Notes: generated from the sequence alone by a model not told the origin. DNA of 15,661 nt from Tannerella sp. (GCA_031277235.1 JAITMT010000372.1:1-15661), one strand, 5' to 3'. Shown: positions 9,219-15,355, counted from the stretch's first letter. Translations and numbers: made by a program.

Positions 9219-9303
9219 GGAAGGTGATAAGTCTTTGTCGCAACGGACTTACAATTCGCAGGAACAGATAAGTTTTTGTATGAACGGGTAAACGGTAGAA
9301 CGG

Positions 9304-9401
9304 ATAAACGGAATTTTTACGCTCGCGCCGGTTTGCAACCGGTGTGTTGGACGGCACGGATTTCAAATCCACACCAGCGGATTTGAAAATTAACCGTTTA
9401 T
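9304..9401. repeat. Nested inverted-repeat element (REP-like)
   Basis: Between the terminator and the next gene lies a stack of palindromes. The outer arms are ATAAACGG 9304-9311 and CCGTTTAT 9394-9401. Inside are CCGGTT-TGC-AACCGG (9328-9342), the pair GGTGTG 9341-9346 with CACACC 9370-9375, and GGATTT-C-AAATCC (9358-9370). The sequence could fold back over about 98 bases. It looks like the short dispersed palindromic repeats common between genes in Bacteroidota; copy number elsewhere cannot be judged from here. The rest of 9219-9417 shows nothing else. Confidence 0.5.
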
Positions 9402-9417
9402 ACGTTTACACAAAACG

Positions 9418-9882
9418 TTAAAACCGTTTTCCGATAGAAATGCCAACACGCGGATAAGGTGTGCTCTCATCGCCAAAAGTACGTCCGAGACCCAGGTATA
9501 TTTCTCCAATAACTCCTTTTTTATCAACGAATTTGTATCCGGATGCTATCCCCAAGCCTAATTCAGCGCCGCCGTATCCCAAAATTTCGACGTTTCCTTC
9601 TATGAAAAAGGATTTAGCCGATGATTCGGCAAAATAATACCGACCGTACGGAATGAATTGATAGAGTGGGGAAGAGCCTTCCAATGGAAATCCTGCCGAC
9701 ACGCCTAATCCGACGTTCGACCAAATTCGCTCGTAAGTGATTTCAGGATAGGAAAATAGCGTCATGAACAGATTCAATTTGATTTCGTTCCTTCCCCCGG
9801 ATTTTTTGAGGTCTTCCGATTTCTGCGAAAAAACCGAAAGACTGAGAAAGATTCCCACAATTAGCAATAATGTTTTTTTCAT
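9418..9882 (-). CDS. Small outer-membrane beta-barrel protein (DUF3575-like)
   Basis: A 154-aa protein with a Sec signal peptide (MKKTLLLIVGIFLSLSVFSQ) and a likely mature N-terminus near residue 20. After the motif GGRNEIKLNLFMTLFSYPEI come alternating beta-strands (ITYERIWSNVGLGVSAGF, YQFIPYGRYYF, FFIEGNVEI, LGLGIASGYKF, VIGEIYLGLGRTF), and the chain ends RVGISIGKRF with a terminal Phe, as in outer-membrane barrels. 'NEIKLNL...PEITYER' recalls the DUF3575 family, whose function is unknown. I used the ATG at 9882; the frame is open to 9954, but the longer version places the signal peptide internally and runs across the promoter. It is transcribed away from the ATPase gene. Confidence 0.7.
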   Translation of the reverse strand: MKKTLLLIVGIFLSLSVFSQKSEDLKKSGGRNEIKLNLFMTLFSYPEITYERIWSNVGLGVSAGFPLEGSSPLYQFIPYGRYYFAESSAKSFFIEGNVEILGYGGAELGLGIASGYKFVDKKGVIGEIYLGLGRTFGDESTPYPRVGISIGKRF

Positions 9883-9914
9883 ATTTTTATCCTGTTTAAT
9901 TAATATTTCAGACG

Positions 9915-9946
9915 CAAAGATAACAGAAAATGAATGAAATCTCAAA
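9915..9946 (-). promoter_or_regulatory. Promoter of the small barrel-protein gene
   Basis: On the minus strand the -7 box TATCTTTG (9915-9922) matches TAnnTTTG. A TTTG -33 box (9943-9946) lies 20 bases further upstream. Transcription would begin near 9908, about 26 bases before the ATG at 9882. Confidence 0.65.
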
Positions 9947-9982
9947 TATTTCATAAGAATTTCGGAAATAAAAACTTAAAAT

Positions 9983-10041
9983 GTAACCTTTTAGTTACAA
10001 ACAAAAAGGTTTCAAACCAAAAAGTTTCAAACTTTTTGGTT
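9983..10041. promoter_or_regulatory. Palindrome and tandem-repeat operator array before the ATPase gene
   Basis: Bases 10015-10041 are an inverted repeat of two 13-base arms (AACCAAAAAGTTT and AAACTTTTTGGTT) around a single C. Directly upstream, CAAAAAGGTTTCAAAC (10002-10017) is followed without a gap by CAAAAAGTTTCAAAC (10018-10032), a tandem repeat with one base deleted. Further inverted pairs are AACCTTTT 9985-9992 with AAAAGGTT 10004-10011, and GTAAC 9983-9987 with GTTAC 9994-9998. The right arm of the main palindrome contains the -33 TTTG of the ATPase promoter, so a protein bound there would block transcription. The binding protein is unknown. Confidence 0.6.
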
Positions 10042-10067
10042 ATATAAAAGATAAAGTTGTATCTTTG
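10035..10067 (+). promoter_or_regulatory. Promoter of the ATPase gene
   Basis: The -33 box TTTG (10035-10038) and the -7 box TATCTTTG (10060-10067) are separated by 21 bases and match the Bacteroidetes consensus. Transcription should begin near 10072-10075, so the mRNA leader before the ATG at 10087 is only about 12-15 bases. The promoter position rules out the upstream TTG at 10057 as a start codon. Confidence 0.7.
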
Positions 10068-10086
10068 CAAAAAATATTTTTATGAT

Positions 10087-11217
10087 ATGAAAAAATTGCC
10101 TTTTATATATGGAAAATCGTCTGATTTAATAAATTTTACAGACAGGAAAGAAGAAATCGAACGTCTTGAAATGAACTTTAAATCGCTGATAAATACAACG
10201 ATTATTTCACCGAGACGCTGGGGTAAAACTTCGCTTGTAGAAAATGTAGCGGAAAAAATCCGGACTGAAAATAAAAATATCAAAGTTTGCATGATTGACA
10301 TTTTCAACGTGCGAAGTGAATCGGAATTTTACGAACATTTTGCAAAAGAGATTTTGAAAGGAACGTCAAGTCGGTGGGAGGAAATGGCAGAAAATGCAAA
10401 AAAATTTTTATCGCATTTATTGCCTAAAATTACTTTTTCTCCTGATTCACAAGCCGGGATTTCGTTTGGGATAGAATGGAAAACATTGCAGGAAAATCCC
10501 GATGATATTCTGAATTTACCGGAAGATATCGCCAAGGCAAAGAATATCAGCGTAGTAGTGTGCGTAGATGAATTTCAGTCCATTGGCGATTTTCCCGAAA
10601 GTATTGCATTTCAGCGTAAGTTGCGCTCTCACTGGCAACATCACCACAATGTCGGATATTGTCTTTACGGAAGCAAGCGTGCCATGCTTTTAGATATTTT
10701 TTCAAATGTCTCCATGCCGTTTTACAAGTTTGGCGACATCCTGTTTCTACAAAAAATCAGCAATAAAAAGTGGGGTGAATTTATCAAGAAACGTTTTGAA
10801 GATACAGGGAAGAAAATTGCATTGGAGCAAGCCGAATATCTTGCAGAACGGGTTGATAATCATTCTTATTATGTACAACAACTCGCTCAACAGACATGGT
10901 TGCGGACAAAAACAAGTTGCTCGAAAACGATTATTGACGATTCCTTACAAAGCGTTAAAAATCAATTGAGTTTGCTTTTTGTCGGTCAGATTGAAACCAT
11001 GACAAGCACGCAAATTAATTTTTTGAAAGCAGTACTTGACGGAGAAACAGCTTTCACTTCCCAGAATAGTCTTAAAAAATACCGTTTTGGAAGTTCGGCA
11101 AACGTGCAAAAAATAAAAAATGCGCTGATTTCACGTGAAATTATTGATATTTCAAGTCAACAAGTGGATATTTTAGATCCCATTTTTAAATTATGGTTGA
11201 AAGAAGATTATTTCTAA
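10087..11217 (+). CDS. P-loop ATPase with C-terminal winged-helix-like region (archaeal-type ATPase family)
   Basis: A cytoplasmic 376-aa ATP-binding protein. N-terminal FIYGKSSDLINFTDRKEEIERL is the usual opening of this family. The Walker A loop is SPRRWGKTSL (41-50), the 'PRRxGKTS' form typical of archaeal-type AAA/STAND-like ATPases, lacking the first Gly of the classical motif. Walker B is VVVCVDEFQ (157-163 region) with Asp161 and Glu162. A sensor-like YGSKRAM follows at 194-200. After a helical middle part (SHYYVQQL-type segment, here HSYYVQQLAQQTW), residues about 300-376 look like a winged helix (TQINFLKAVLDGE, NVQKIKNALISREIID, ILDPIFKLWL). Biological role is unknown for most members. 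The gene is AT-rich compared with the PUL and stands alone behind an elaborate operator, which hints at tight or self-regulation; that is inference. The start at 10087 was chosen because earlier codons overlap the promoter. Confidence 0.8.
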   Translation: MKKLPFIYGKSSDLINFTDRKEEIERLEMNFKSLINTTIISPRRWGKTSLVENVAEKIRTENKNIKVCMIDIFNVRSESEFYEHFAKEILKGTSSRWEEMAENAKKFLSHLLPKITFSPDSQAGISFGIEWKTLQENPDDILNLPEDIAKAKNISVVVCVDEFQSIGDFPESIAFQRKLRSHWQHHHNVGYCLYGSKRAMLLDIFSNVSMPFYKFGDILFLQKISNKKWGEFIKKRFEDTGKKIALEQAEYLAERVDNHSYYVQQLAQQTWLRTKTSCSKTIIDDSLQSVKNQLSLLFVGQIETMTSTQINFLKAVLDGETAFTSQNSLKKYRFGSSANVQKIKNALISREIIDISSQQVDILDPIFKLWLKEDYF

Positions 11218-11240
11218 ACCTTCAAATCACTCCTTCAGGA
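11217..11240. repeat. Direct-repeat copy 1 (matches the 3' end of agmatine deiminase)
   Basis: These 24 bases are identical to 14276-14299. Read on the minus strand they contain codons for PEGVI plus the TGA stop, which are the last residues of the agmatine deiminase encoded at 14281-15306. The copy starts on the final base of the ATPase stop codon. It is either a remnant of a gene end or a dispersed repeat; see the matching copy. Confidence 0.75.
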
Positions 11241-11255
11241 ACATGGCATGGATAA

Positions 11256-11384
11256 CCCCGAATAAGCGATAGTGCAACCCGGGGAAACGGATAAAGTGTA
11301 ACCTCTCCCTCTTTCCACAAAAGAGAGGAATAAGGACGGTAAAAATCCTGCGGATCACAAATCTGCAGGGACAGATAGCTATCT
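11256..11384. repeat. REP-like palindromic patch between convergent genes
   Basis: This gap between the convergent ATPase and peptidase genes contains CCCCG 11256-11260 with CGGGG 11280-11284, a CCTCTC/GAGAGG pair around 11302-11329 enclosing CTCTTT/AAAGAG, CCTGCGGAT 11347-11355 with ATCTGCAGG 11361-11369 (one mismatch), and the self-complementary AGATAGCTATCT (11373-11384) that overlaps the peptidase stop codon. No T-run follows, so it is not a clear terminator, although the hairpins may still help separate the two convergent transcripts. Confidence 0.45.
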
Positions 11385-13068
11385 ATCTTATTCGTGTTCC
11401 CGTACATGTTCCATTAAAAGAAGCATACATATGATAATCTCCAACTTCATTCCATGATGTATATCCATTCAATAATCCCGATAAAAATTGAGAATTTGCA
11501 GATTCCATTTTAAAAGTATATTCATAAGATGATAATATATCCGAGAGATAATATGTTTGATCTTCAGGTTGATACCAAGTAGAAACATCTCTTGTGAAAG
11601 ATACAATAATTTCACCTTTGTTTACTATTGTTATTTTCTGATTTAATGGAGCTATGAGATACAAAATATCGTAAGGATGGTCAATATCATAATTATCCGT
11701 AAAAAGCATGGAATTTTGTGTAAATTCAATCATTCGTTTCTGATCAAAAGGACCATTTATACTCCAAACTGTTTTTATCAATTCATTACCTACAGCATTT
11801 CCAACCAAGTTAATATTCCATTTTGTATTTGCAAAATAAGTATCTTTAAATTGTATTTCAGAGTCTTCTTCTTCGTCCTCTTCCTCTTTCGTTAAATAAA
11901 AGGGAGTATTTGGATCTCTTTTATAATGGAAATATCCGCCAACATCAAAAGAATATGCTGGAGTGATTAATGACCATAAAGGTCCAGAGTATACCTCATC
12001 AAACTCCATTCCTTTTGAGAGTTTATAAAATACGTTGATTACAATTTCATTAGCTATTGGTATAGGATACTTATTAATCCAGCCAACATAAACACCAGCC
12101 CCATTACCTAAAAACAGGTTTTTTAATTCTCCTTTTGCTGACCAGCAAGCATCAATATATACTAAAGAATTTGGTAGAGAATTTAAATTCTTACTAATCC
12201 ATTTTTCCGAAACAAATAAACGCAATTTTCCATCAATCTTACCCAATGCTAAATTATCAATATCATCATAGGAAGATATGTTTCCATTGAAAACAATTGA
12301 AGTAGCCAAAAAAAACATCGAAGTGTTTTTACCTGATAAAGATTGAAATGACTGACCACCATGAGTTGCAATATAAATAACACCAAATTGTTTGAGATAG
12401 TCGCCACGAAGACGATCTATTGTTACACCATTATTAATAAAAGGAACAACATCATATCCTACGCTTTTTAAATAAACAGTTAAGTTGTTAAGTCTATCAG
12501 GAGGAAGAAAAGAGAAATCATGCTCCAAATTATTATAATGATAAGGAGCTAAAATAAGAGCTTTTCTTACAGTTGGAGCAGTATAATTGGATTCTGCACT
12601 GTTCAATTCAACATTTTTTAACTGATTATTTTCATCCAATAATTGTTGATATATGTTTTCAATATCTTCTGTCATTAATCTTTCATCATCTGCTCTAAAG
12701 ATCAAATGATTAAAACAAGCACCATTTTTAAGCCGAATTCTAATAACAGAATTGTCATCATTTGTACTCACTTCATCAACTTCTTCAATTACTTTTATCT
12801 TATGGATTAAGTCGTTGATGTTTACATTGTTACTTTGAGTAAGGTATTGATCAAGATAAGTATTAACATATCTTTCACATTCTTCAGCAATTTTTTCAAT
12901 CAACACTAACCCCTGTTCACCATACGGTTCAATAGGTTCTGTATTATTATCTCCATTTTCTTTATTGCAAGAAAAAGAAATCGTGATAGAAATAAATAAA
13001 AATAAGAGTTTTTTATTTTTTAGTATTGTTTTTGCAATTCCACTACTCATCAGATTTTTCAAGTTCAT
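11383..13068 (-). CDS. Predicted lipoprotein with caspase/CHAT-like (clan CD) cysteine peptidase domain
   Basis: A predicted exported lipoprotein of about 561 aa. The signal peptide ends at the Cys of ISFSC, followed by NKENGDN. Numbering from the longest frame (ATG at 13125, 580 aa), that Cys is 53, which is too far in for a normal signal peptide; starts at 13068 or 13050 put it at 34 or 28, and I chose 13068. The catalytic dyad typical of clan CD is visible: His255 in VIYIATHGG and Cys327 in LVYIDACWSAKG. After it, FLGNGAGVYVGWI and IVINVFYKLSKGMEFDEVY fit the CHAT/caspase pattern. An acidic run (EEEDEEED, 414-421) separates a C-terminal beta-rich domain ending ASFNGTCTGTRIR. Substrate is unknown; relatives include gingipains and C11 peptidases. 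The gene is very AT-rich compared with its neighbours. No promoter is obvious; it may be read through from the gene 118 bases upstream. Confidence 0.75.
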   Translation of the reverse strand: MNLKNLMSSGIAKTILKNKKLLFLFISITISFSCNKENGDNNTEPIEPYGEQGLVLIEKIAEECERYVNTYLDQYLTQSNNVNINDLIHKIKVIEEVDEVSTNDDNSVIRIRLKNGACFNHLIFRADDERLMTEDIENIYQQLLDENNQLKNVELNSAESNYTAPTVRKALILAPYHYNNLEHDFSFLPPDRLNNLTVYLKSVGYDVVPFINNGVTIDRLRGDYLKQFGVIYIATHGGQSFQSLSGKNTSMFFLATSIVFNGNISSYDDIDNLALGKIDGKLRLFVSEKWISKNLNSLPNSLVYIDACWSAKGELKNLFLGNGAGVYVGWINKYPIPIANEIVINVFYKLSKGMEFDEVYSGPLWSLITPAYSFDVGGYFHYKRDPNTPFYLTKEEEDEEEDSEIQFKDTYFANTKWNINLVGNAVGNELIKTVWSINGPFDQKRMIEFTQNSMLFTDNYDIDHPYDILYLIAPLNQKITIVNKGEIIVSFTRDVSTWYQPEDQTYYLSDILSSYEYTFKMESANSQFLSGLLNGYTSWNEVGDYHMYASFNGTCTGTRIR

Positions 13069-13145
13069 TCTATTTGAATTCTCTTCGATCTCCATTGCGC
13101 TGTTTGAATTTTTGTTAAGTTCCATAATATAATCATTTTAACTGC

Positions 13146-13231
13146 TTATCCGCTTCGGTCAAGCATGACGTTTCATTCATTTCTTCGAGTAAATGAAAAA
13201 ATGATCATTCCAACTTAAACAAAGCGGATAA
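13146..13231. repeat. Inverted repeat in the gap between the two lipoprotein genes
   Basis: TTATCCGCTT (13146-13155) and AAGCGGATAA (13222-13231) are exact 10-base complements. Between them TTCATTT (13176-13182) pairs with AAATGAA (13191-13197). The 13126-13243 transcript could therefore fold into a long interrupted hairpin before the peptidase gene. A T-run terminator is not visible, and the role is unknown. Confidence 0.45.
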
Positions 13232-13243
13232 ACAATATGGTTA

Positions 13244-13699
13244 CTAAAAAGTTACCCGACCGACAACACCCATAATATCCTGTTTCAGCGTTTGCAGCAG
13301 GCGGGTATCCCAGCCTGTTTGCCAGCGATCTTCGCCTCCAAATTCGGCATCCGTTTTTATTTCCACTTTCGTTCTGTCTGCGGAAAATTTAAATACAATC
13401 CTTGTTCTATACTTATCGTAATAAGTTCCCTTATCATTCCAGGTATAAATCCAGTTTGATCTGCCATAGCCGCCGTCTTTTGAGATTACATCCATTTCAA
13501 AACGTCTTGCACATACATCAAGCACTTCATTGAAAGCCTTGTCATAACTCAAATCATCCCGGATAAGAATTGCAGTCCAGGATCCGCCATCCCTTTGCGA
13601 AGATACAGAACTCCGTACAAAACTTGAAGGTTTTATAGCACATGATTGAAACAAGGCAACAATCCCCAACAATGCAAAAAAAGATAAAATTTTTCTCAT
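13244..13699 (-). CDS. Small lipoprotein of unknown function
   Basis: A 151-aa protein with a lipoprotein signal peptide MRKILSFFALLGIVALFQSC (Cys20 lipidated), followed by AIKPSSFVRSS. The mature part is a compact alpha/beta sequence: SWTAILIRDDLSYDKAFNEV, VCARRFEMDVISKDGGYG, WIYTWNDKG, YRTRIVFKFSADRTKVEIKTDAEFGG and TRLLQTLKQDIMGVVGRV. The alternation of one helix and strands with the KVEIKTDAEF strand resembles small periplasmic lipoproteins seen in Bacteroidales, but I do not recognise a named family. No acidic export signal follows the Cys, so it may remain facing the periplasm. It lies upstream of the peptidase gene on the same strand and could share its transcript. An AAGGAGG on the minus strand (13719-13725) is 19 bases from the ATG, too far for a typical ribosome-binding site. 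Confidence 0.75.
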   Translation of the reverse strand: MRKILSFFALLGIVALFQSCAIKPSSFVRSSVSSQRDGGSWTAILIRDDLSYDKAFNEVLDVCARRFEMDVISKDGGYGRSNWIYTWNDKGTYYDKYRTRIVFKFSADRTKVEIKTDAEFGGEDRWQTGWDTRLLQTLKQDIMGVVGRVTF

Positions 13700-13931
13700 T
13701 TCATTTGTTTAACGTCCGCCTCCTTAGCAGACAGTTATTTTCCGTTCCCTTTACTCTTATGGCTTTTCATGGGAAGTATTTCCGCCCGTTTTTCATAAGG
13801 TTTCTGCTCCTTTTCGGATTATTTTTAAGTGTTTCTACCAATCTCACCCCGCATTTTTGGGAGAACAGTTACGATTCTGTTTCATATATTGTGGCGGTTT
13901 TCCCGTCGTCGAATTTTCAATTATTGACAAT
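13700..13931. other. Intergenic stretch with no recognised gene
   Basis: This gap lies between the small lipoprotein and the structured RNA. No TAnnTTTG box is visible on the minus strand here, so the lipoprotein promoter is not identified. Only tiny minus-strand reading frames of about 10 codons are present, one preceded by AAGGAG near 13800. The plus-strand frame crossing this stretch is judged non-coding. Confidence 0.5.
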
Positions 13932-13956
13932 AAAAAAAAGCGGACTTACTATCCGC
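13932..13956 (-). terminator. Intrinsic terminator of the small RNA
   Basis: On the minus strand GCGGA (13952-13956) and TCCGC (13940-13944) form a stem with a 7-base loop, followed directly by eight Ts (13932-13939 on the plus strand are As). Confidence 0.8.
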
Positions 13957-14160
13957 CTTTCGAGGTCCTGAGAATTACCCAATATAACAAATAAGCAAAT
14001 CCGCACCACTGCGGCATTTGTACTTATTCCCGTTATATCTTCTGAAATTTCTCAGGTTCCGAAGGCAAGAATATAGCAAAATGCTATTATTTTATGTCTC
14101 TATCTGCACCTTTTGGCGCATTGTCTTTTTATCTCATATTCTAAAATTTGTTAATAAACC
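13932..14160 (-). ncRNA. Structured small RNA, candidate 6S RNA (Bacteroidales-1 type)
   Basis: A minus-strand transcript bounded by a promoter at 14165-14195 and a terminator at 13932-13956 would be about 230 bases. Its core (13955-14066) folds into one long rod. In plus-strand coordinates the helices are 13955-13959 with 14062-14066, 13967-13974 with 14049-14056, 13982-13988 with 14032-14038, 13990-13995 with 14023-14028, 13996-14000 with 14016-14020, and 14001-14005 with 14010-14014, closed by a CCAC loop. An asymmetric internal bubble lies between the second and third helices. A long rod with a central bubble is the design of 6S RNA, which binds housekeeping RNA polymerase; in Bacteroidales this corresponds to the Bacteroidales-1 motif as I recall. 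Two small hairpins (one at 14073-14087) precede the rod. That a structured RNA exists is well supported; the 6S identity is inference. Confidence 0.6.
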
Positions 14161-14164
14161 GCTG

Positions 14165-14195
14165 CAAACATAGACATTATTTCTCAAACAAACAA
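14165..14195 (-). promoter_or_regulatory. Promoter of the small RNA
   Basis: The minus-strand -7 box TATGTTTG (14165-14172) matches TAnnTTTG. A TTG (14193-14195) lies 20 bases upstream, the same spacing as at the barrel-protein promoter. The predicted start is near 14160, and no protein-coding start follows until after the terminator. The remaining gap to the agmatine deiminase stop (14196-14280) shows nothing else besides the direct repeat. Confidence 0.6.
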
Positions 14196-14275
14196 CAAAA
14201 AATCCGAAAATTCCATAAAAAAAGTGTCATTTGCGAATATTTTCTTAATCTTTGTCCCATAATTGATTGATACAC

Positions 14276-14299
14276 AACCTTCAAATCACTCCTTCAGGA
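14276..14299. repeat. Direct-repeat copy 2 (3' end of agmatine deiminase)
   Basis: Identical over 24 bases to 11217-11240. It includes the TGA stop of the agmatine deiminase gene, its last five codons (PEGVI) and five bases beyond the stop. The two copies are 3,059 bases apart and in the same orientation. Confidence 0.75.
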
Positions 14300-15306
14300 T
14301 ATTGCATCGTGATACAGTGTAGCGAGCCGCCTTGCCGGATGAGCGGGCGGCAGTCTATTCCGATGATTTCCCGGTCGGGAAAGGCTTCTTCCAGCGCCTT
14401 TTTTGCTTCCGCGTCCTTTTCCGTGAGATAAAACGGCGTCAGCACAGCGCCATTGATTATCAGGAAATTGGCATACGTCGCCGGTAATCTTTGTCCGTCT
14501 TCATACACCGGTTTCGCCATCGGCAGCGGAATCAATCTATACGGCTGACCGTCAAGTGTTTTGAAGGCTTGCAGTTCTTCTTCCATCGCCTGCAATTCTG
14601 CAAAATGTTCGTCGGTTTCGTCGGTGCATTTCACGTAGGCTATCGTGCGTTCGTTACAAAAACGAGCCAGCGTATCTATATGACTGTCAGTATCATCGCC
14701 TGCCAAATAGCCGTTTTCGAGCCAGAGAATCCGCTTTACACCGAAAAAATCTTTCAAATGATATTCCAACTGCTCTTTGTTCAAATATTCGTTGCGATTG
14801 ACGGACGATAGACATTCAACGGTCGTCATAATCGTTTCATTTCCATCGCTTTCAATGCTGCCGCCTTCCAAAACAAAAGGCTGCATATTTACGATCTCCA
14901 CCTCTTTTCGGAATGTTTTTGAGGCAGCGAGCCGTCGCGTAATCAGATTGTCTTTTCCCGCCGCAAATTTCATTCCCCAGCCATTGAAAACGAAATCATA
15001 AATAACAGGTTTTCCGTTGATTAACACCGTAATACCTCCATGGTCGCGCGCCCAGGTATCGTTGTAATCCATTTCCCGGAAAATGACCCTGTCGAAATCT
15101 ATTCCGGACAATTGACACCTCACCAAAGCCTTGTTATCGCAGATTATCAGCACTTTCTCGCGACGCGCAATTTCAAACGCCAGTTTCGTATAAACCTCAT
15201 AAACTTCGTGCAACGTATCATTCCAGTCCGTTTTTTCGCAGGGCCACGTCAGTTGCACGGCGCTTTGCGGATACCATTCGGGCGGAAAAAAAAATTTTTT
15301 GTCCAT
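14281..15306 (-). CDS. aguA: Agmatine deiminase family protein (peptidyl-arginine deiminase superfamily)
   Basis: Cytoplasmic enzyme of 341 aa that converts agmatine to N-carbamoylputrescine and ammonia, the first step of the agmatine route to putrescine. The chain begins FPPEWYPQSAVQLTWP, the standard family start. Catalytic positions are all present: Asp88 in NDTWARDHGG, Glu147 in VLEGGSIESDG, His209 in GDDTDSHIDTLARF, and the nucleophile Cys331 in GGSLHCITMQ. Length is slightly short of the usual 345-370, as common for Bacteroidetes members. The start at 15306 is the only sensible ATG. The usual partner, N-carbamoylputrescine amidase, is not in the window. Its final residues and stop lie in a 24-bp repeat also found at 11217-11240. 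Closely related peptidyl-arginine deiminases share the motifs, so substrate is assigned by family size and motif form. Confidence 0.9.
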   Translation of the reverse strand: MDKKFFFPPEWYPQSAVQLTWPCEKTDWNDTLHEVYEVYTKLAFEIARREKVLIICDNKALVRCQLSGIDFDRVIFREMDYNDTWARDHGGITVLINGKPVIYDFVFNGWGMKFAAGKDNLITRRLAASKTFRKEVEIVNMQPFVLEGGSIESDGNETIMTTVECLSSVNRNEYLNKEQLEYHLKDFFGVKRILWLENGYLAGDDTDSHIDTLARFCNERTIAYVKCTDETDEHFAELQAMEEELQAFKTLDGQPYRLIPLPMAKPVYEDGQRLPATYANFLIINGAVLTPFYLTEKDAEAKKALEEAFPDREIIGIDCRPLIRQGGSLHCITMQYPEGVI

Positions 15307-15321
15307 AGAAATCGTTTTTTA

Positions 15322-15352
15322 TTGTAACAAAGGTACAAAAATATTACTTTTG
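15322..15352 (+). promoter_or_regulatory. Promoter of the AI-2E-family transporter gene
   Basis: The -33 TTG (15322-15324) and -7 box TACTTTTG (15345-15352) are 20 bases apart. Transcription would start near 15358, leaving a leader of about 20 bases. It interlocks with the opposite promoter of the agmatine deiminase gene. Confidence 0.6.
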
Positions 15353-15355
15353 CAA
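15328..15355 (-). promoter_or_regulatory. Promoter of the agmatine deiminase gene
   Basis: On the minus strand the -7 box TACCTTTG (15328-15335) matches TAnnTTTG. A TTG at 15353-15355 lies 17 bases upstream, closer than usual for a -33 element. Transcription would begin about 15 bases before the ATG at 15306. Confidence 0.6.

Noticed and set aside
9163..9372. Minus-strand frame of 69 codons
   Set aside because: It crosses the operon terminator and the foldback repeat and has no protein features.
11222..11407. Minus-strand frame of 61 codons ending in PEGVI
   Set aside because: It runs through palindromic repeats and only its last codons match agmatine deiminase; treated as repeat and gene-end remnant, not a gene.
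10087..13068. ATPase plus caspase-like peptidase as an anti-phage defence pair
   Set aside because: The genes are convergent and separated by repeats, and the peptidase has a lipoprotein signal that would export it away from the cytoplasmic ATPase.
13642..13971. Plus-strand open frame of 109 codons
   Set aside because: It overlaps the lipoprotein gene start and the small-RNA terminator on the other strand, and the protein has no recognisable domain or promoter.
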